Assembly (NCBI GenBank): GCA_015061615.1
Contig: SUWE01000007.1
Coordinates: 1-64,000 of the forward strand
Direction: 5' to 3'
DNA from: Lentisphaerota bacterium
GTDB lineage: Bacteria > Verrucomicrobiota > Lentisphaeria > Victivallales > Victivallaceae
Length of the DNA: 64,000 nt
The first letter of the stretch is position 1. Each line of letters opens with the position of its first letter. Shown here in pieces: positions 17,492-27,302 of the stretch. The position numbers were made by a program, and so were the translations under genes. The notes under the pieces were generated by a model that was not told the DNA's origin, made no database searches, and saw only the letters and a list, made by a program, of their open reading frames with translations.

Positions 17492-20400
17492 TCAGGAGAT
17501 AAGAGCAAACGAGGTATCCCACTCTTTACCGACACTCTGGAAATATTTCCATTCGGTTGTATCAGCGCCTTTGACATAAAGTACGCCGATATCGCCTTTG
17601 TCGGTGCGGATACGGAGGTCATCGATTCCGTCACCGTTGAAGTCGGCGATCTGTTCAATGGAGTTTTTGTTTTTGCATAGACCGATGAAGCTGTCAACAC
17701 GACCGTCTTCAACAAGCCAAGCTCCGACCCAGCCGTTGGATTTGTTCTGAAGGAGAACGTCATCCACGCCGTCACCGTTGAAGTCGCCTGTTCCGACAAT
17801 AGTCATATCACTTTTAAGGGTATCAAGGTTGCTCCAAGTGATTTTACCGTTTTCATCAATCATGTAAGCGCCGGTGAATCCGGCATCATGACGGACGATC
17901 ACATCGTCGCATCCATCGCCGTCAAGGTCGCCGACTGCGGCGATTTTCCACTCTTTACCCAGACCTTTGATATAGTGCCATTTGTTATCATCGCCAGTGA
18001 CATATCCGAGGTCGCCAGTTTTTGAACGGAGCAGGTAATCGGTTACACCGTCACCGTCAAAGTCACCGATACCGAGCATATTCATGTTGGATTTGAGGGT
18101 GTAAAGTTCCTTATAGCTCTTGACTTTGCCGCTATCGGTAACCCATGCCGCAATGGTGGTGCCGATCTTCATGATGATATCAGAACCATTTTCCGAAGTG
18201 CCATTGACATTACCCATTCCGACAAGTTCAACTTTGTCATTGACATTGCCGAGATTGCCCCACAAAATAACAGATTTAGTTCCCGTTGTCATCCATGCTC
18301 CGGAGTAACCCTGTTTGGTGTGAACCAGAATCGTATCAGCAAGACCGTTGCCGTCAAGGTCATTTTTGATTGTCGCTGGTGCTCCACCTGTGATGGTAAG
18401 AGTCAGATCGCCATCAACTTCATCAAGTGAATAGGTTACACCGTTGTAAATAAGGTCATCACCATTGACAGAAATTGTGCCGAATTCTATGGTGCCGTTG
18501 CCGATGGTCAGCGGGTTAGAGAATTCCCATGCTTCCTGTGCCAGTCGGTATTTGCCAGAGGATTGATTATCGTTTACAGTGATGGTGAAGTTCGCGTTGT
18601 AAACTCTTGAAACATCGTTTATAAGGTAAGAGTCAGAACTTTTTCTGTCTGTAACGGTAAAATCAATAATTCCACTGCCATAACAGTAGACATATGAATA
18701 TTCGCCAATTTCCAGCGTCCCTTTAAGGATTCCGTCTTCACAATTAATATTTCCATCGATGATACGGGCATTACTTGCAATACCGCCTGAACAGATATAC
18801 ATATATCCATCTTCAATGCAGGTATTACTTGCAATACCGCCTGAACAGATATACATATCTCCATCTTCAATGATGGTGTTCCTCATTACACCGCCAGAAA
18901 CCTTTACAGAAGCATCATATGCCAATGTCAAGTTGTCAGCGGTTCCACCTGAATAGATTACTGCCGATATTCCAGATATAACCGTATCGGAAAGTGCTGT
19001 GTACTTGGAAATGAATCCTGCATTTTCACCGCCGCAGTAGATATTTGCATCCCGTTCCAGAAAGGTGACATTTGCGCCGCTGTTCCCCCACACTGTTCCC
19101 TGCCACGGATTGAATGCGATTGTCGCTGTACCGCCAGAATAGACATACATACTGCCGTATACAATTGCATTGTCTACTGAACCTCCAGAAGAAACCCACG
19201 CACTGCCGTAATTTTTTACTGTTACATTGCTTACTGTACCGCTTTCGATATACATCTGCCCAAATGAATTTACAACCGTATTGCTCGCAGTTCCGCCTTC
19301 GATGTATACCATGCCGTAGTTTGTAATGTCTATATCTGTTGCAGTTGTGTTTTTGTGGACGGTCATCGGGGCGCTTACCGTTATACCGCTGATGGTGTTG
19401 GAAAGAAAAGCGATGTCATCGGCACAATAGACATAACCGCCATTTTCCTTTATCGCCGTTGCTGAACCATTATCCAGAATATACAGCTTGGCACCAGTAT
19501 TGACAATAGTGCTGTTGGCATTTGCTCCTGAAGAAACATACATTATTCCGCCTGATTCCAGAAGCGTATCTTTGGCTGTGCCGCCAGAAGATACATGAAT
19601 AATGCCAGCATTGACAGTAGCACTGCTTAATGTTCCGCCAGTGTAAATATAAGCTGTGGCTCCTTCGTTTACTGTTGTTCGGTTAGCTGTACAACCTGAA
19701 GATACAAGCATATACGCCCGACTGTAAAGCGACATATCAGAGATTGTGCCGTTTTGTGCGTTAAAGGATGAGCCGCAGTAAGTACCCTGAATGACCGTGT
19801 TTTGGGCAAGATTGATTCCCAGTGCTACTCCTGAAGCGGCATTGACTGCAGTCGCTGTACCGCCTGAACGGACATTGATTGATCCGTTTGAGTTGACGGT
19901 TATGTCGTTGGCAATGCCGCCATTGAATACCTCAATATAGCCGCTAGTAAGGGTTGAACGGTCTATCCTTCCGCCAGAATAGACATTTATATGTGCGGAG
20001 ACCCCCGATACAACATTATCGAACGCTTTACCGCCAGAGTAGACATGAAGCTCACTTTTTGAACAGATACGGGTGCTGTTAGCAGTTCCGCCTGAATAAA
20101 TGAGCATTGATCCCATTGAGTTCAGAACAGTATTGTTTGCAATACCGCCGCGGCTTACATAAAGTCTGCCGCCTGACAGATAAATACCGCCGCCGACAGT
20201 TGTATTATTGACAACTCCGCTGTCCATGACATACATGACATTGTTGTAACCGATGTTTTTATTTTCCATTGTAATCGTATTGGAAACGAGCTTACCCTTA
20301 CTGCCATAGTAAACCCCGAGATATTTGCTGGTGAAAGTGACCGTTGCCCCGTCTTGTATTGTAACTACACCTTCGCAGGGAGTCCAGGTTATCGCGGTTG

Positions 20401-20713
20401 CTGTTCCCCCTGAAAAAACTTGCAGCAATCCCCCTCTTATGGTGATAGAACTGGCTACGCCTGTGGAATGAATATAAAATGAGCCGCCTCCTGAAATAAA
20501 TGAAGAAACAGCCACCGCTCCACTGTAAATATCAACTGTGCCACCTGTTATGTTTGTGTAATTGGCAATGCCGCCAGAGGAAACACGTAATGTCCCTCCA
20601 GTTACACATATATTACTGGTGATGCCGCCATTCAGGACATCCATGTAATCATTATAATCCCAAAGATCGGTATCCCGTTCGATTTTACCAGAACTGACAA
20701 CAATATGAGCCAT
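17492..20713 (-). CDS. large AIDA-type passenger-repeat protein with C-terminal FG-GAP/VCBS-like repeats
   Basis: Many ~18-20-aa repeats (xxVYSGGTAxxTxV); C-terminus DLDGNGLADTILVH, DFDGDGVTDYLLRS, DLDGDGCDDVIVRH, DFNGDGVDDVLLQN, DFNGDGIDDLRIRT. Confidence 0.85.
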   Translation of the reverse strand: MAHIVVSSGKIERDTDLWDYNDYMDVLNGGITSNICVTGGTLRVSSGGIANYTNITGGTVDIYSGAVAVSSFISGGGSFYIHSTGVASSITIRGGLLQVFSGGTATAITWTPCEGVVTIQDGATVTFTSKYLGVYYGSKGKLVSNTITMENKNIGYNNVMYVMDSGVVNNTTVGGGIYLSGGRLYVSRGGIANNTVLNSMGSMLIYSGGTANSTRICSKSELHVYSGGKAFDNVVSGVSAHINVYSGGRIDRSTLTSGYIEVFNGGIANDITVNSNGSINVRSGGTATAVNAASGVALGINLAQNTVIQGTYCGSSFNAQNGTISDMSLYSRAYMLVSSGCTANRTTVNEGATAYIYTGGTLSSATVNAGIIHVSSGGTAKDTLLESGGIMYVSSGANANSTIVNTGAKLYILDNGSATAIKENGGYVYCADDIAFLSNTISGITVSAPMTVHKNTTATDIDITNYGMVYIEGGTASNTVVNSFGQMYIESGTVSNVTVKNYGSAWVSSGGSVDNAIVYGSMYVYSGGTATIAFNPWQGTVWGNSGANVTFLERDANIYCGGENAGFISKYTALSDTVISGISAVIYSGGTADNLTLAYDASVKVSGGVMRNTIIEDGDMYICSGGIASNTCIEDGYMYICSGGIASNARIIDGNINCEDGILKGTLEIGEYSYVYCYGSGIIDFTVTDRKSSDSYLINDVSRVYNANFTITVNDNQSSGKYRLAQEAWEFSNPLTIGNGTIEFGTISVNGDDLIYNGVTYSLDEVDGDLTLTITGGAPATIKNDLDGNGLADTILVHTKQGYSGAWMTTGTKSVILWGNLGNVNDKVELVGMGNVNGTSENGSDIIMKIGTTIAAWVTDSGKVKSYKELYTLKSNMNMLGIGDFDGDGVTDYLLRSKTGDLGYVTGDDNKWHYIKGLGKEWKIAAVGDLDGDGCDDVIVRHDAGFTGAYMIDENGKITWSNLDTLKSDMTIVGTGDFNGDGVDDVLLQNKSNGWVGAWLVEDGRVDSFIGLCKNKNSIEQIADFNGDGIDDLRIRTDKGDIGVLYVKGADTTEWKYFQSVGKEWDTSFALIS
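18771..18878. repeat. near-perfect 54-bp (18-codon) tandem duplication inside the AIDA-repeat gene
   Basis: ttacttgcaataccgcctgaacagatatacatat(a/c)tccatcttcaatg occurs twice, offset 54 nt. Confidence 0.8.
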
Positions 20714-20808
20714 TATTTTACCTCAATGATTTGTTTTTTTGTAATATCTGATTAATATAACATCAAATAAAAATTTGTCAAATCAATGAGTTGCGAAAAA
20801 GTTAAATA

Positions 20809-22053
20809 TTATTGCAACAGTTCCATTGCCTCTTTGTCGCCTTTGGCGGCGGCTTGGCGCAAATACTCCATTGCCCGCTTGTAATCAGGGTCTATGCCTG
20901 AATTGCCCAGCAGTGCTTTGCCCGCTTCGCGCATCGCTCCTGCGTGTCCGGCTTTGGCGGCGGTGGAAAAATAGTGGAAGGCGGCGGCGGGATTCTTCGG
21001 CAGATGCACTCCGTCCCGGTAAAATTCACCCATCCTGAATGCCGCCAGACGGTTGCCCCGTTCCGCCGCATTCATGTAGTAAAATACCGCTTTTGCCATA
21101 TTCTGTTCTGTTCCGATGCCGAAGGCGTAACAATCACCCAGTTTGCATAGGGCAGGGGGATATTTTTTTTCTGCCGCTTCAGTGAGCAGTTTGAATGCTC
21201 CTGCCGGGTCGTGCTTCAGGTACACTCCGGCAAGTTTCATTTGTGCCACATCGGTCTTTGCCCGCGGAGATCCCAGTTTGACCGCCAGCATGTATAATTG
21301 CAATGCTTTGTTTTTGTTTGCAGGCATTCCCCAGCCCATAAGCGTCATTTCTGCAAGCTGTGCGATCGCCTCAGGATGATTTTTTGCCGCGGCTTTTTCC
21401 AGAACTTTTGCTCCGGCGGCGGCATCGGGCATTACTCCTCCCAGTCCGGAACGCAGACATGCGGAATAGACCAGCAGAAGTTCCGGGTCAGGATCCGGGG
21501 ATTTTTCCGTGTACCGTTTCAATACTCCGCGCAGTTCAACGCCGTTTTTTTCTGCATCCATATAGAGGAATTTGGCAAGTATTTCCATTGCCTCAGTGTC
21601 ATTCTGCGCCGTATGCCGGAGGATTTCGAGCGCTTTTTTCTGATCTGCCTTTACTGCCGGAATTTTTTCATCTTCAAAACTTTCCGCATCGACTCCCCGG
21701 TACAGCATTTCCGCGTAACGTATTGCGGCTTTCTCAATGCCCTGTTTCATTGCAAGCTCAAAATTTCTGAATGCTCCGGCGCTGTTCTTTTTGCATCCCC
21801 ATCCCTTCTGAAGACACACTGCCATGTTGTATCTTGCATGTGCCGAACCGTTTGCTGCGGCTTTGCGGAACCAGTAATACGCTAATGGCAGATTGACTTT
21901 ACGGTTTTTGCCGAAGAAAAATTCATTGGCAACTTTTACCTGACTTTCCGTGTCGCCTTTGCGGGCATTTTCAAGCAGGATATCGGCTCCGGAGAGTAAA
22001 AAGGCGGCAAAAACTGCCGCCGTTGTCAAAATTGTTTTTCTGTTGGCTGTCAC
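20809..22053 (-). CDS. Sel1-like (TPR-type) repeat protein with signal peptide
   Basis: AxxWYRKAAxxGxAxAxYNMAxxLxxGxG-type repeats. Confidence 0.85.
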   Translation of the reverse strand: MTANRKTILTTAAVFAAFLLSGADILLENARKGDTESQVKVANEFFFGKNRKVNLPLAYYWFRKAAANGSAHARYNMAVCLQKGWGCKKNSAGAFRNFELAMKQGIEKAAIRYAEMLYRGVDAESFEDEKIPAVKADQKKALEILRHTAQNDTEAMEILAKFLYMDAEKNGVELRGVLKRYTEKSPDPDPELLLVYSACLRSGLGGVMPDAAAGAKVLEKAAAKNHPEAIAQLAEMTLMGWGMPANKNKALQLYMLAVKLGSPRAKTDVAQMKLAGVYLKHDPAGAFKLLTEAAEKKYPPALCKLGDCYAFGIGTEQNMAKAVFYYMNAAERGNRLAAFRMGEFYRDGVHLPKNPAAAFHYFSTAAKAGHAGAMREAGKALLGNSGIDPDYKRAMEYLRQAAAKGDKEAMELLQ

Positions 22054-23096
22054 TTGGACAACTCCTTGAGTTTCGCCTCAAGCTCCTTGAGTTTCGCCTC
22101 AAGTTTCTGCACTTTTTTGGGCATCGCAACGCGGGCGATGAATTCTCTCTGCGACTCCGCAGGGGTTCCGACCACGATCGAACCCGGCGGCAGTGTTTTC
22201 ACCACGGAACTTGTTCCGGCGACCTGTGAGCCGTCACCGATGTAAATATGTCCGTTGATTCCCGCCTGACCGGCGATGATGACACCTCTGCCGAGTTCGG
22301 CACTGCCGGCGATTCCGCACTGGGCTACCAGAATCGAGCTTTCGCCGACGACCACGTTGTGTGCGACCATGACCTGATCGTCGATCTTGACATTGTCTTT
22401 GATGACTGTTTTGCCGAAACGTGCGCGGTCAATGGTGGTGTTTGCACCGATTTCCACATCATTGCCGATGGTGACGATACCGGTCTGGGGAACCTTGACC
22501 AGTCCGTTGGGACCGGGGACGAAGCCGAAACCGTCGCCGCCGATGACAACTCCCGGGTGGATGATACATTTTGCGCCGACCGTACAGCGGTACATGACCG
22601 TTACACCGGGATAAAGAACCGTTCCTGCTCCGACAGCGGCATCGTGACCGATATAGCAGAGCGCACCTATAACGGCATTGTCACCGATTTTTGCACCCGC
22701 TTCGATAACCGCATTGGCGCCGATGGAAACGTTTTCACCTATCTCCGCAGTCGGATCGACCGCCGCTGTCGGGTGGATACCCGGTACCGGTGCCGGAGGC
22801 TCTTCCGCAAAAAGCGCAGTAACTTTGGCAAACGCATAATCGACATTATCGCAGACGATGATGGTGCGGTTTTCTGTGGAAACATTTGCCAGATCTTTAT
22901 TTACCAGAACGATTCCGGCTGCGGAGCTGTTGAGCAGCTCCTCATATTTCTTATTTCCGGCAAAGCTCAGGTGATTGGCGGCGGCATCTTTGATACCGGA
23001 TACTTCATTGATTTCGCGTTTCGGGTCACCGTAGAGAGTTCCTCCGGTGATCTCAGCGATTTTTTCAGCGGTCATTACGATCTGTTTCATAATCAA
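22050..23096 (-). CDS. lpxD: UDP-3-O-(3-hydroxymyristoyl)glucosamine N-acyltransferase
   Basis: Left-handed beta-helix hexapeptides, VMYRCTVGAKCIIHPGVVIGGDGFGFVPG, DDQVMVAHNVVVGE-type motif. Confidence 0.93.
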   Translation of the reverse strand: MIMKQIVMTAEKIAEITGGTLYGDPKREINEVSGIKDAAANHLSFAGNKKYEELLNSSAAGIVLVNKDLANVSTENRTIIVCDNVDYAFAKVTALFAEEPPAPVPGIHPTAAVDPTAEIGENVSIGANAVIEAGAKIGDNAVIGALCYIGHDAAVGAGTVLYPGVTVMYRCTVGAKCIIHPGVVIGGDGFGFVPGPNGLVKVPQTGIVTIGNDVEIGANTTIDRARFGKTVIKDNVKIDDQVMVAHNVVVGESSILVAQCGIAGSAELGRGVIIAGQAGINGHIYIGDGSQVAGTSSVVKTLPPGSIVVGTPAESQREFIARVAMPKKVQKLEAKLKELEAKLKELSK

Positions 23097-23671
23097 TTTC
23101 CCCCGTTGGGTTTGGATGCAGTACGGTTCAGTTCCCGGATAACTTCGTCGGATATATCATGCTTCGCCGGAAAAACAACAACAGCTGGCAGTCCGGAAGT
23201 CGTTTTGCCCGAAGAATCAAGCACAAATGCATAATTTCCGGCGGCGGCGCGCCGTTTGATCTCCTGCCGGATATCCTTGACTATCGCGTCGCGTTTTTCC
23301 TGTTGGAGCCGCATAAATTCACGGCGGCGCTCGTTGGCATAAAGAGAAATTTCCGTCTCTTTGGATTTGACCTTTGCCAGTGCGGCATCGGCATCATCAG
23401 CGGCTTTTTTCCGCGCCTGATCGTTCAATGCCGGATTGAGAGCGTTTGTTCCCAGTCTGCGCGCTTCGGCACGCAGGGATTCAAGCTGGCTGTTCAGCTG
23501 GCTCATATAGGTGCGGGCGGCTTCCGCCTGCTGATTGAGAAAATCTTCGGCAATGCGGCTTTTGTAGTATGACTTGAAAACCCGGTCAAGATCGACCACT
23601 GCAATACGCAGTTCAGCGGCGGAAAGCACCGCTGAAACGCCTATAAGCAGAGCAAGCAGGATTTTTTTCAT
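23093..23671 (-). CDS. skp: OmpH/Skp-family periplasmic chaperone
   Basis: Signal peptide, IAVVDLDRVFKSYYKSRIAEDFLNQQ, coiled coil, coupled to lpxD. Confidence 0.82.
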   Translation of the reverse strand: MKKILLALLIGVSAVLSAAELRIAVVDLDRVFKSYYKSRIAEDFLNQQAEAARTYMSQLNSQLESLRAEARRLGTNALNPALNDQARKKAADDADAALAKVKSKETEISLYANERRREFMRLQQEKRDAIVKDIRQEIKRRAAAGNYAFVLDSSGKTTSGLPAVVVFPAKHDISDEVIRELNRTASKPNGGN

Positions 23672-23683
23672 TTTCTGTTACTC

Positions 23684-25183
23684 TCAGATGGAGTTGGATG
23701 AGTAGTTGGGAGCATCTTTGGTGATGACCACGTCGTGCGGATGCGCTTCACGCAGACCTGCGGCACTGACGCGCACCACTTTGGCTCTTTCCTGCAATTC
23801 CGGAATGGTACGGGTTCCGCAGTAGCCCAGACTGTAACGCAGACCGCCGACAAACTGGTGGATAACGTTGCGGACGGCCCCGCGGAAGGGAACCATCGCT
23901 TCGATACCCTGAGGCACGAGTTCTGCATCATCTTCCACATCATCCTGACCGTAGCGTTCACGGCTGCCTTTGTTGCACTTCATCGCCTCAAGAGAACCCA
24001 TGCCGCGGTAGGTGACGTAGCTTCTGCCCTGATGAAGGATCACTTCGCCGTTGCATTCGCTGGTACCGGCAAGCGCGGAACCCATCATAACGCTTGAAGC
24101 ACCGACCGCGATCGCTTTGGCAACGTCGCCGGTCTGTTTGATTCCGCCGTCGGCAATGACCGGAATATCGGCGGGGATCGCTTTGCGCACAGCGTAAACT
24201 GCGGAAACCTGCGGCACACCGACACCTGCGACCACGCGGGTGGAGCAGATGGAACCGGGACCGATACCGACTTTGATACCGTCGGCTCCGGCATCGGCAA
24301 GAGCTTTGGCGCCTTCGCCGGTGGCGACGTTTCCGGCGACGATATCGACTTTGCTGCCGTAACGGTTTTTGAAGAGAGAGACAGTTTCGATAACGCCTTT
24401 GGAGTCACCGTGAGCGGTGTCGATGACCAGCGCATCGACTCCGGCATTGACCAGAGCTTCGGCGCGTGCTTCGTCGTAGGGGCTGATCGCGGCGGCAACG
24501 CGCAGCTGGTGACGGCTGTCGCGGTTGTAAGCCGGTTCATCGCCGGCGATAAGAGTGCGGACATCGAGGAAACTGAAAAGTCCGGTGAGTTTGCCGTCTT
24601 TATCGACCATCGGCAGTTTGCCGACTTTATTTTTCAGCATGATCTGATAGGCATCGGCGATCGCGGTATCGTTTGCGGTTGAAATCGGGTTATGAGTCAT
24701 CACTTCGCTGATTTTGATATTGTAATCGGTCAGGAATTTGATATCCTTGCTGGTGATGATGCCGACGAGTTTGCCGGAGTTGTCAACGATGGGGAAGCCG
24801 GAAAAGGAGTATTTTTTGCGTTTCTTTTCCGCGAGCATTTCCGCAACGGTCTGTTCCGGACGGAAGACGATCGGGGTGCGGATGACACCGTTGAGGTAAA
24901 GTTTTACCTTGCGAACCTCCTCCGCCTGTCTTTCCGGAGTGAGGTTTTTGTGGATGACGCCGATACCGCCGAGGCGTGCCATGGCGATAGCCATTTCGCT
25001 TTCAGTGACCGTATCCATCGCGGCACTGATAAAGGGGATATTGAGTTTGATATTGCGGGAGAAGTAACTGCTGACATCGGTATCATGGGGCAGGAAATCT
25101 GAATACTGAGTGACGAGTGAAATATCGTCGAAAGTCAACCCCTCAAAGGGGAACGCCGCCATAAACTGATCAATGTACCGCAT
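23684..25183 (-). CDS. guaB: inosine-5'-monophosphate dehydrogenase
   Basis: [21 protein letters not shown] domains, [46 protein letters not shown]. Confidence 0.97.
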   Translation of the reverse strand: MRYIDQFMAAFPFEGLTFDDISLVTQYSDFLPHDTDVSSYFSRNIKLNIPFISAAMDTVTESEMAIAMARLGGIGVIHKNLTPERQAEEVRKVKLYLNGVIRTPIVFRPEQTVAEMLAEKKRKKYSFSGFPIVDNSGKLVGIITSKDIKFLTDYNIKISEVMTHNPISTANDTAIADAYQIMLKNKVGKLPMVDKDGKLTGLFSFLDVRTLIAGDEPAYNRDSRHQLRVAAAISPYDEARAEALVNAGVDALVIDTAHGDSKGVIETVSLFKNRYGSKVDIVAGNVATGEGAKALADAGADGIKVGIGPGSICSTRVVAGVGVPQVSAVYAVRKAIPADIPVIADGGIKQTGDVAKAIAVGASSVMMGSALAGTSECNGEVILHQGRSYVTYRGMGSLEAMKCNKGSRERYGQDDVEDDAELVPQGIEAMVPFRGAVRNVIHQFVGGLRYSLGYCGTRTIPELQERAKVVRVSAAGLREAHPHDVVITKDAPNYSSNSI

Positions 25184-25273
25184 AATCTTTTTTCTCCTTA
25201 GGATTTAGTATATACTCTACCGTTTGCTTAATATACACCGTCAATTCAAGTTTTTCAAGCAGAAAAAACGCTC

Positions 25274-26428
25274 TTATGCCCTGAAAAACACGGTCAGACG
25301 GTACAATCCGGCAGATACTCTCTTTTCTTTGCCGATACGGCAGTCGATATGCAGGTGAATCTCACCGTCACTTGCGGGCATTTTTCCCGCTTTTGCCGCA
25401 TCTTCGATGGAGTATTCGGAAAAGGGCAGTGCGGAAAAACTGAAGCTGTTTCCGGCGGTGATCTCAAGTTTTTTTCCTTCATCATCCGCGAGAACAATCC
25501 GGCGCACTTCACTGCGGGTGCCGCCGGAAACGGCGGCGGGGTATTCCGGATACATCTCATCGGCATTTAAGGTGTATGTTGAAAGTATTCCGGCACAGCT
25601 GCCGGGGTAATTTTCAAAGGGACCCTTGCCGAAGAAGGTGATATTTTTCATTTCCGCAGGCAGACGCATCACCACGCCGAGACGGGGGATATCTTCAAAA
25701 CACTCCGGCACGACGAACTCCATATCGTAACGTATGGAACCGTCATTCTGCGGGGTGAAACGCTGGGTGAATTCCAGTTCATCAAGTTCCATTTTTTTCG
25801 GCAGGGCCAGCGCGTGACACTCTATGCTTCTGCCGTCGGAAACGAAGCGGTCGGGGGATATGCGCATACGGTCAAGGTTGAGTTCCGCGAATTTTTCGGG
25901 CATCTCCTGCGCCCGCCAGAGGGCGAGACGGGGACCGGAAGAAAGGAGTTTGACTCCGTTGTAACGCAATTCACGCATTCCGTCGGCAGCGATCACGGCG
26001 CTGAGTTTGCCGCTGGAAATCATCGCCTGGGAAACATCGAAGCGCACTCCTGTAAAATACTCCTCTTTGCAAGCGGGGACCATGACATACGCCGGAGGCG
26101 GCAGGATGAATTGATCACAGCCGGTGAGAGTTCCCGCCTCATCAAAGCAGCGGATTATCAACACGGCAGTTTCTCCGTAACACAGGTCGGGAACTTCCAC
26201 ACTCAAAAGCAGTTCTCTGACTTCGCCTTCATTGAGATTTGAAAGCCGGAACTGTCCGAAAGAGCGGCGGATACCGTTGATTTCAAGCTGCCATTTACCA
26301 ATTATTTTTTTTTGAAATTCGCTGCTGTGAACAGATATTCGGCCTGTCGATTCATCGAGCAGTTCAATGGCAAGCGGCATGGCGGCAAACATGTTTTCCG
26401 CTTCAAAAGCTGTGAGTTTGAAATCCAT
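25274..26428 (-). CDS. stand-alone GH2 LacZ C-terminal beta-sandwich (Bgal_small/domain 4-5-like), no catalytic barrel
   Basis: PRLGVVMRLPAEMKNITFFGKGPFENYPGSCAG...YPEYPAAVSGGTRSEVRRIVLADDEGKKLEI...FSFSALPFSEYSIEDA. Confidence 0.75.
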   Translation of the reverse strand: MDFKLTAFEAENMFAAMPLAIELLDESTGRISVHSSEFQKKIIGKWQLEINGIRRSFGQFRLSNLNEGEVRELLLSVEVPDLCYGETAVLIIRCFDEAGTLTGCDQFILPPPAYVMVPACKEEYFTGVRFDVSQAMISSGKLSAVIAADGMRELRYNGVKLLSSGPRLALWRAQEMPEKFAELNLDRMRISPDRFVSDGRSIECHALALPKKMELDELEFTQRFTPQNDGSIRYDMEFVVPECFEDIPRLGVVMRLPAEMKNITFFGKGPFENYPGSCAGILSTYTLNADEMYPEYPAAVSGGTRSEVRRIVLADDEGKKLEITAGNSFSFSALPFSEYSIEDAAKAGKMPASDGEIHLHIDCRIGKEKRVSAGLYRLTVFFRA

Positions 26429-26435
26429 GATCGTT

Positions 26436-26915
26436 TTATCTCCCCATAAGTACGGCGGCAGAAGCGGCGATGCCTTCGCCGCGCCCGGTGAAGCCGAGTT
26501 TTTCGGTGGTGGTGAATTTTACGGAGACCCGGCTGATATCCAGACCGGTGACTTTTGCGATATTGCGCCGCATTTCTTCGCGGTAAGGTGAAAGTTTTGG
26601 TCTCTGGGCAATGATGGTGATATCGCAGTTGAAGATTTTATACGCGGAAATCTCCGGCAGGGCAAGGACTTTTTTCAGCAGTTCCATACTGTCGGCACCG
26701 GCATAAGCCGGATCGTTGTCGGGAAAGATCATGCCGATATCGCCCAGTGCCAGCGCTCCGAGCAGGGCATCCATAAGGGCGTGGACTGCCACATCGGCGT
26801 CGCTGTGACCCAATAAACCGTATTCGCAGGGGATATCCACCCCGCAGAGAATGAGTTTGCGTTCTGTCACCAGTTTGTGGACATCGTATCCTGAACCTGT
26901 GCGAAAATCTTCCAT
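26436..26915 (-). CDS. ispF: 2-C-methyl-D-erythritol 2,4-cyclodiphosphate synthase
   Basis: [60 protein letters not shown] ggagg before ATG 26915. Confidence 0.96.
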   Translation of the reverse strand: MEDFRTGSGYDVHKLVTERKLILCGVDIPCEYGLLGHSDADVAVHALMDALLGALALGDIGMIFPDNDPAYAGADSMELLKKVLALPEISAYKIFNCDITIIAQRPKLSPYREEMRRNIAKVTGLDISRVSVKFTTTEKLGFTGRGEGIAASAAVLMGR

Positions 26916-26938
26916 GAAAAAACCTCCGTTAAAAACTG

Positions 26939-26989
26939 AAGCCGAAAACCGACCTTGATGAAAATGTTCCAAAAGTCCGTTTTCGGCTT
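26939..26989 (-). terminator. putative hairpin terminator between the 31-aa ORF and ispF
   Basis: 11-bp arms aagccgaaaac/gttttcggctt. Confidence 0.5.
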
Positions 26990-27009
26990 TATGCAGACCA
27001 AAAAAAGAA

Positions 27010-27105
27010 TTATTTTTTGATCAGGGCTTTGACCTGCTCACGCTTGCGGGCGAGATATGCTTTGCGCCGGTTGCGTTTTTCGATCTTGTTGTGCTGCTGT
27101 CCCAT
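27010..27105 (-). CDS. 31-aa highly basic protein (not in the ORF track)
   Basis: Hand translation [31 protein letters not shown]; a/t-rich leader, gaggtttcaaATG. Confidence 0.65.
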   Translation of the reverse strand: MGQQHNKIEKRNRRKAYLARKREQVKALIKK

Positions 27106-27242
27106 TTGAAACCTCATTTGATTATATGGTTTGTTTACTTTGACACTCGTTATTTTTCATAATATAAACTCACTTTGCATTAATTTCAAATCGCATTGCC
27201 GGTTAAATCAATGCTTTTTTGCAATAAATCGCCGCTTTCTCC

Positions 27243-27271
27243 TTGACGAAACGGTAAAAACGGTGTAAATT
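27243..27271 (+). promoter_or_regulatory. sigma70-type promoter upstream of the DUF3857 gene
   Basis: TTGACG - 17 nt - TAAATT; SD gaggagga at ~27287. Confidence 0.6.
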
Positions 27272-27302
27272 TACCCTGAACAACAGAGGAGGAACCGTGT
27301 TT

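Noticed and set aside
22248-23234. 328-aa + strand ORF
   Set aside because: Fully antisense to lpxD/skp; a shadow ORF of repetitive hexapeptide codons with no recognisable motif.
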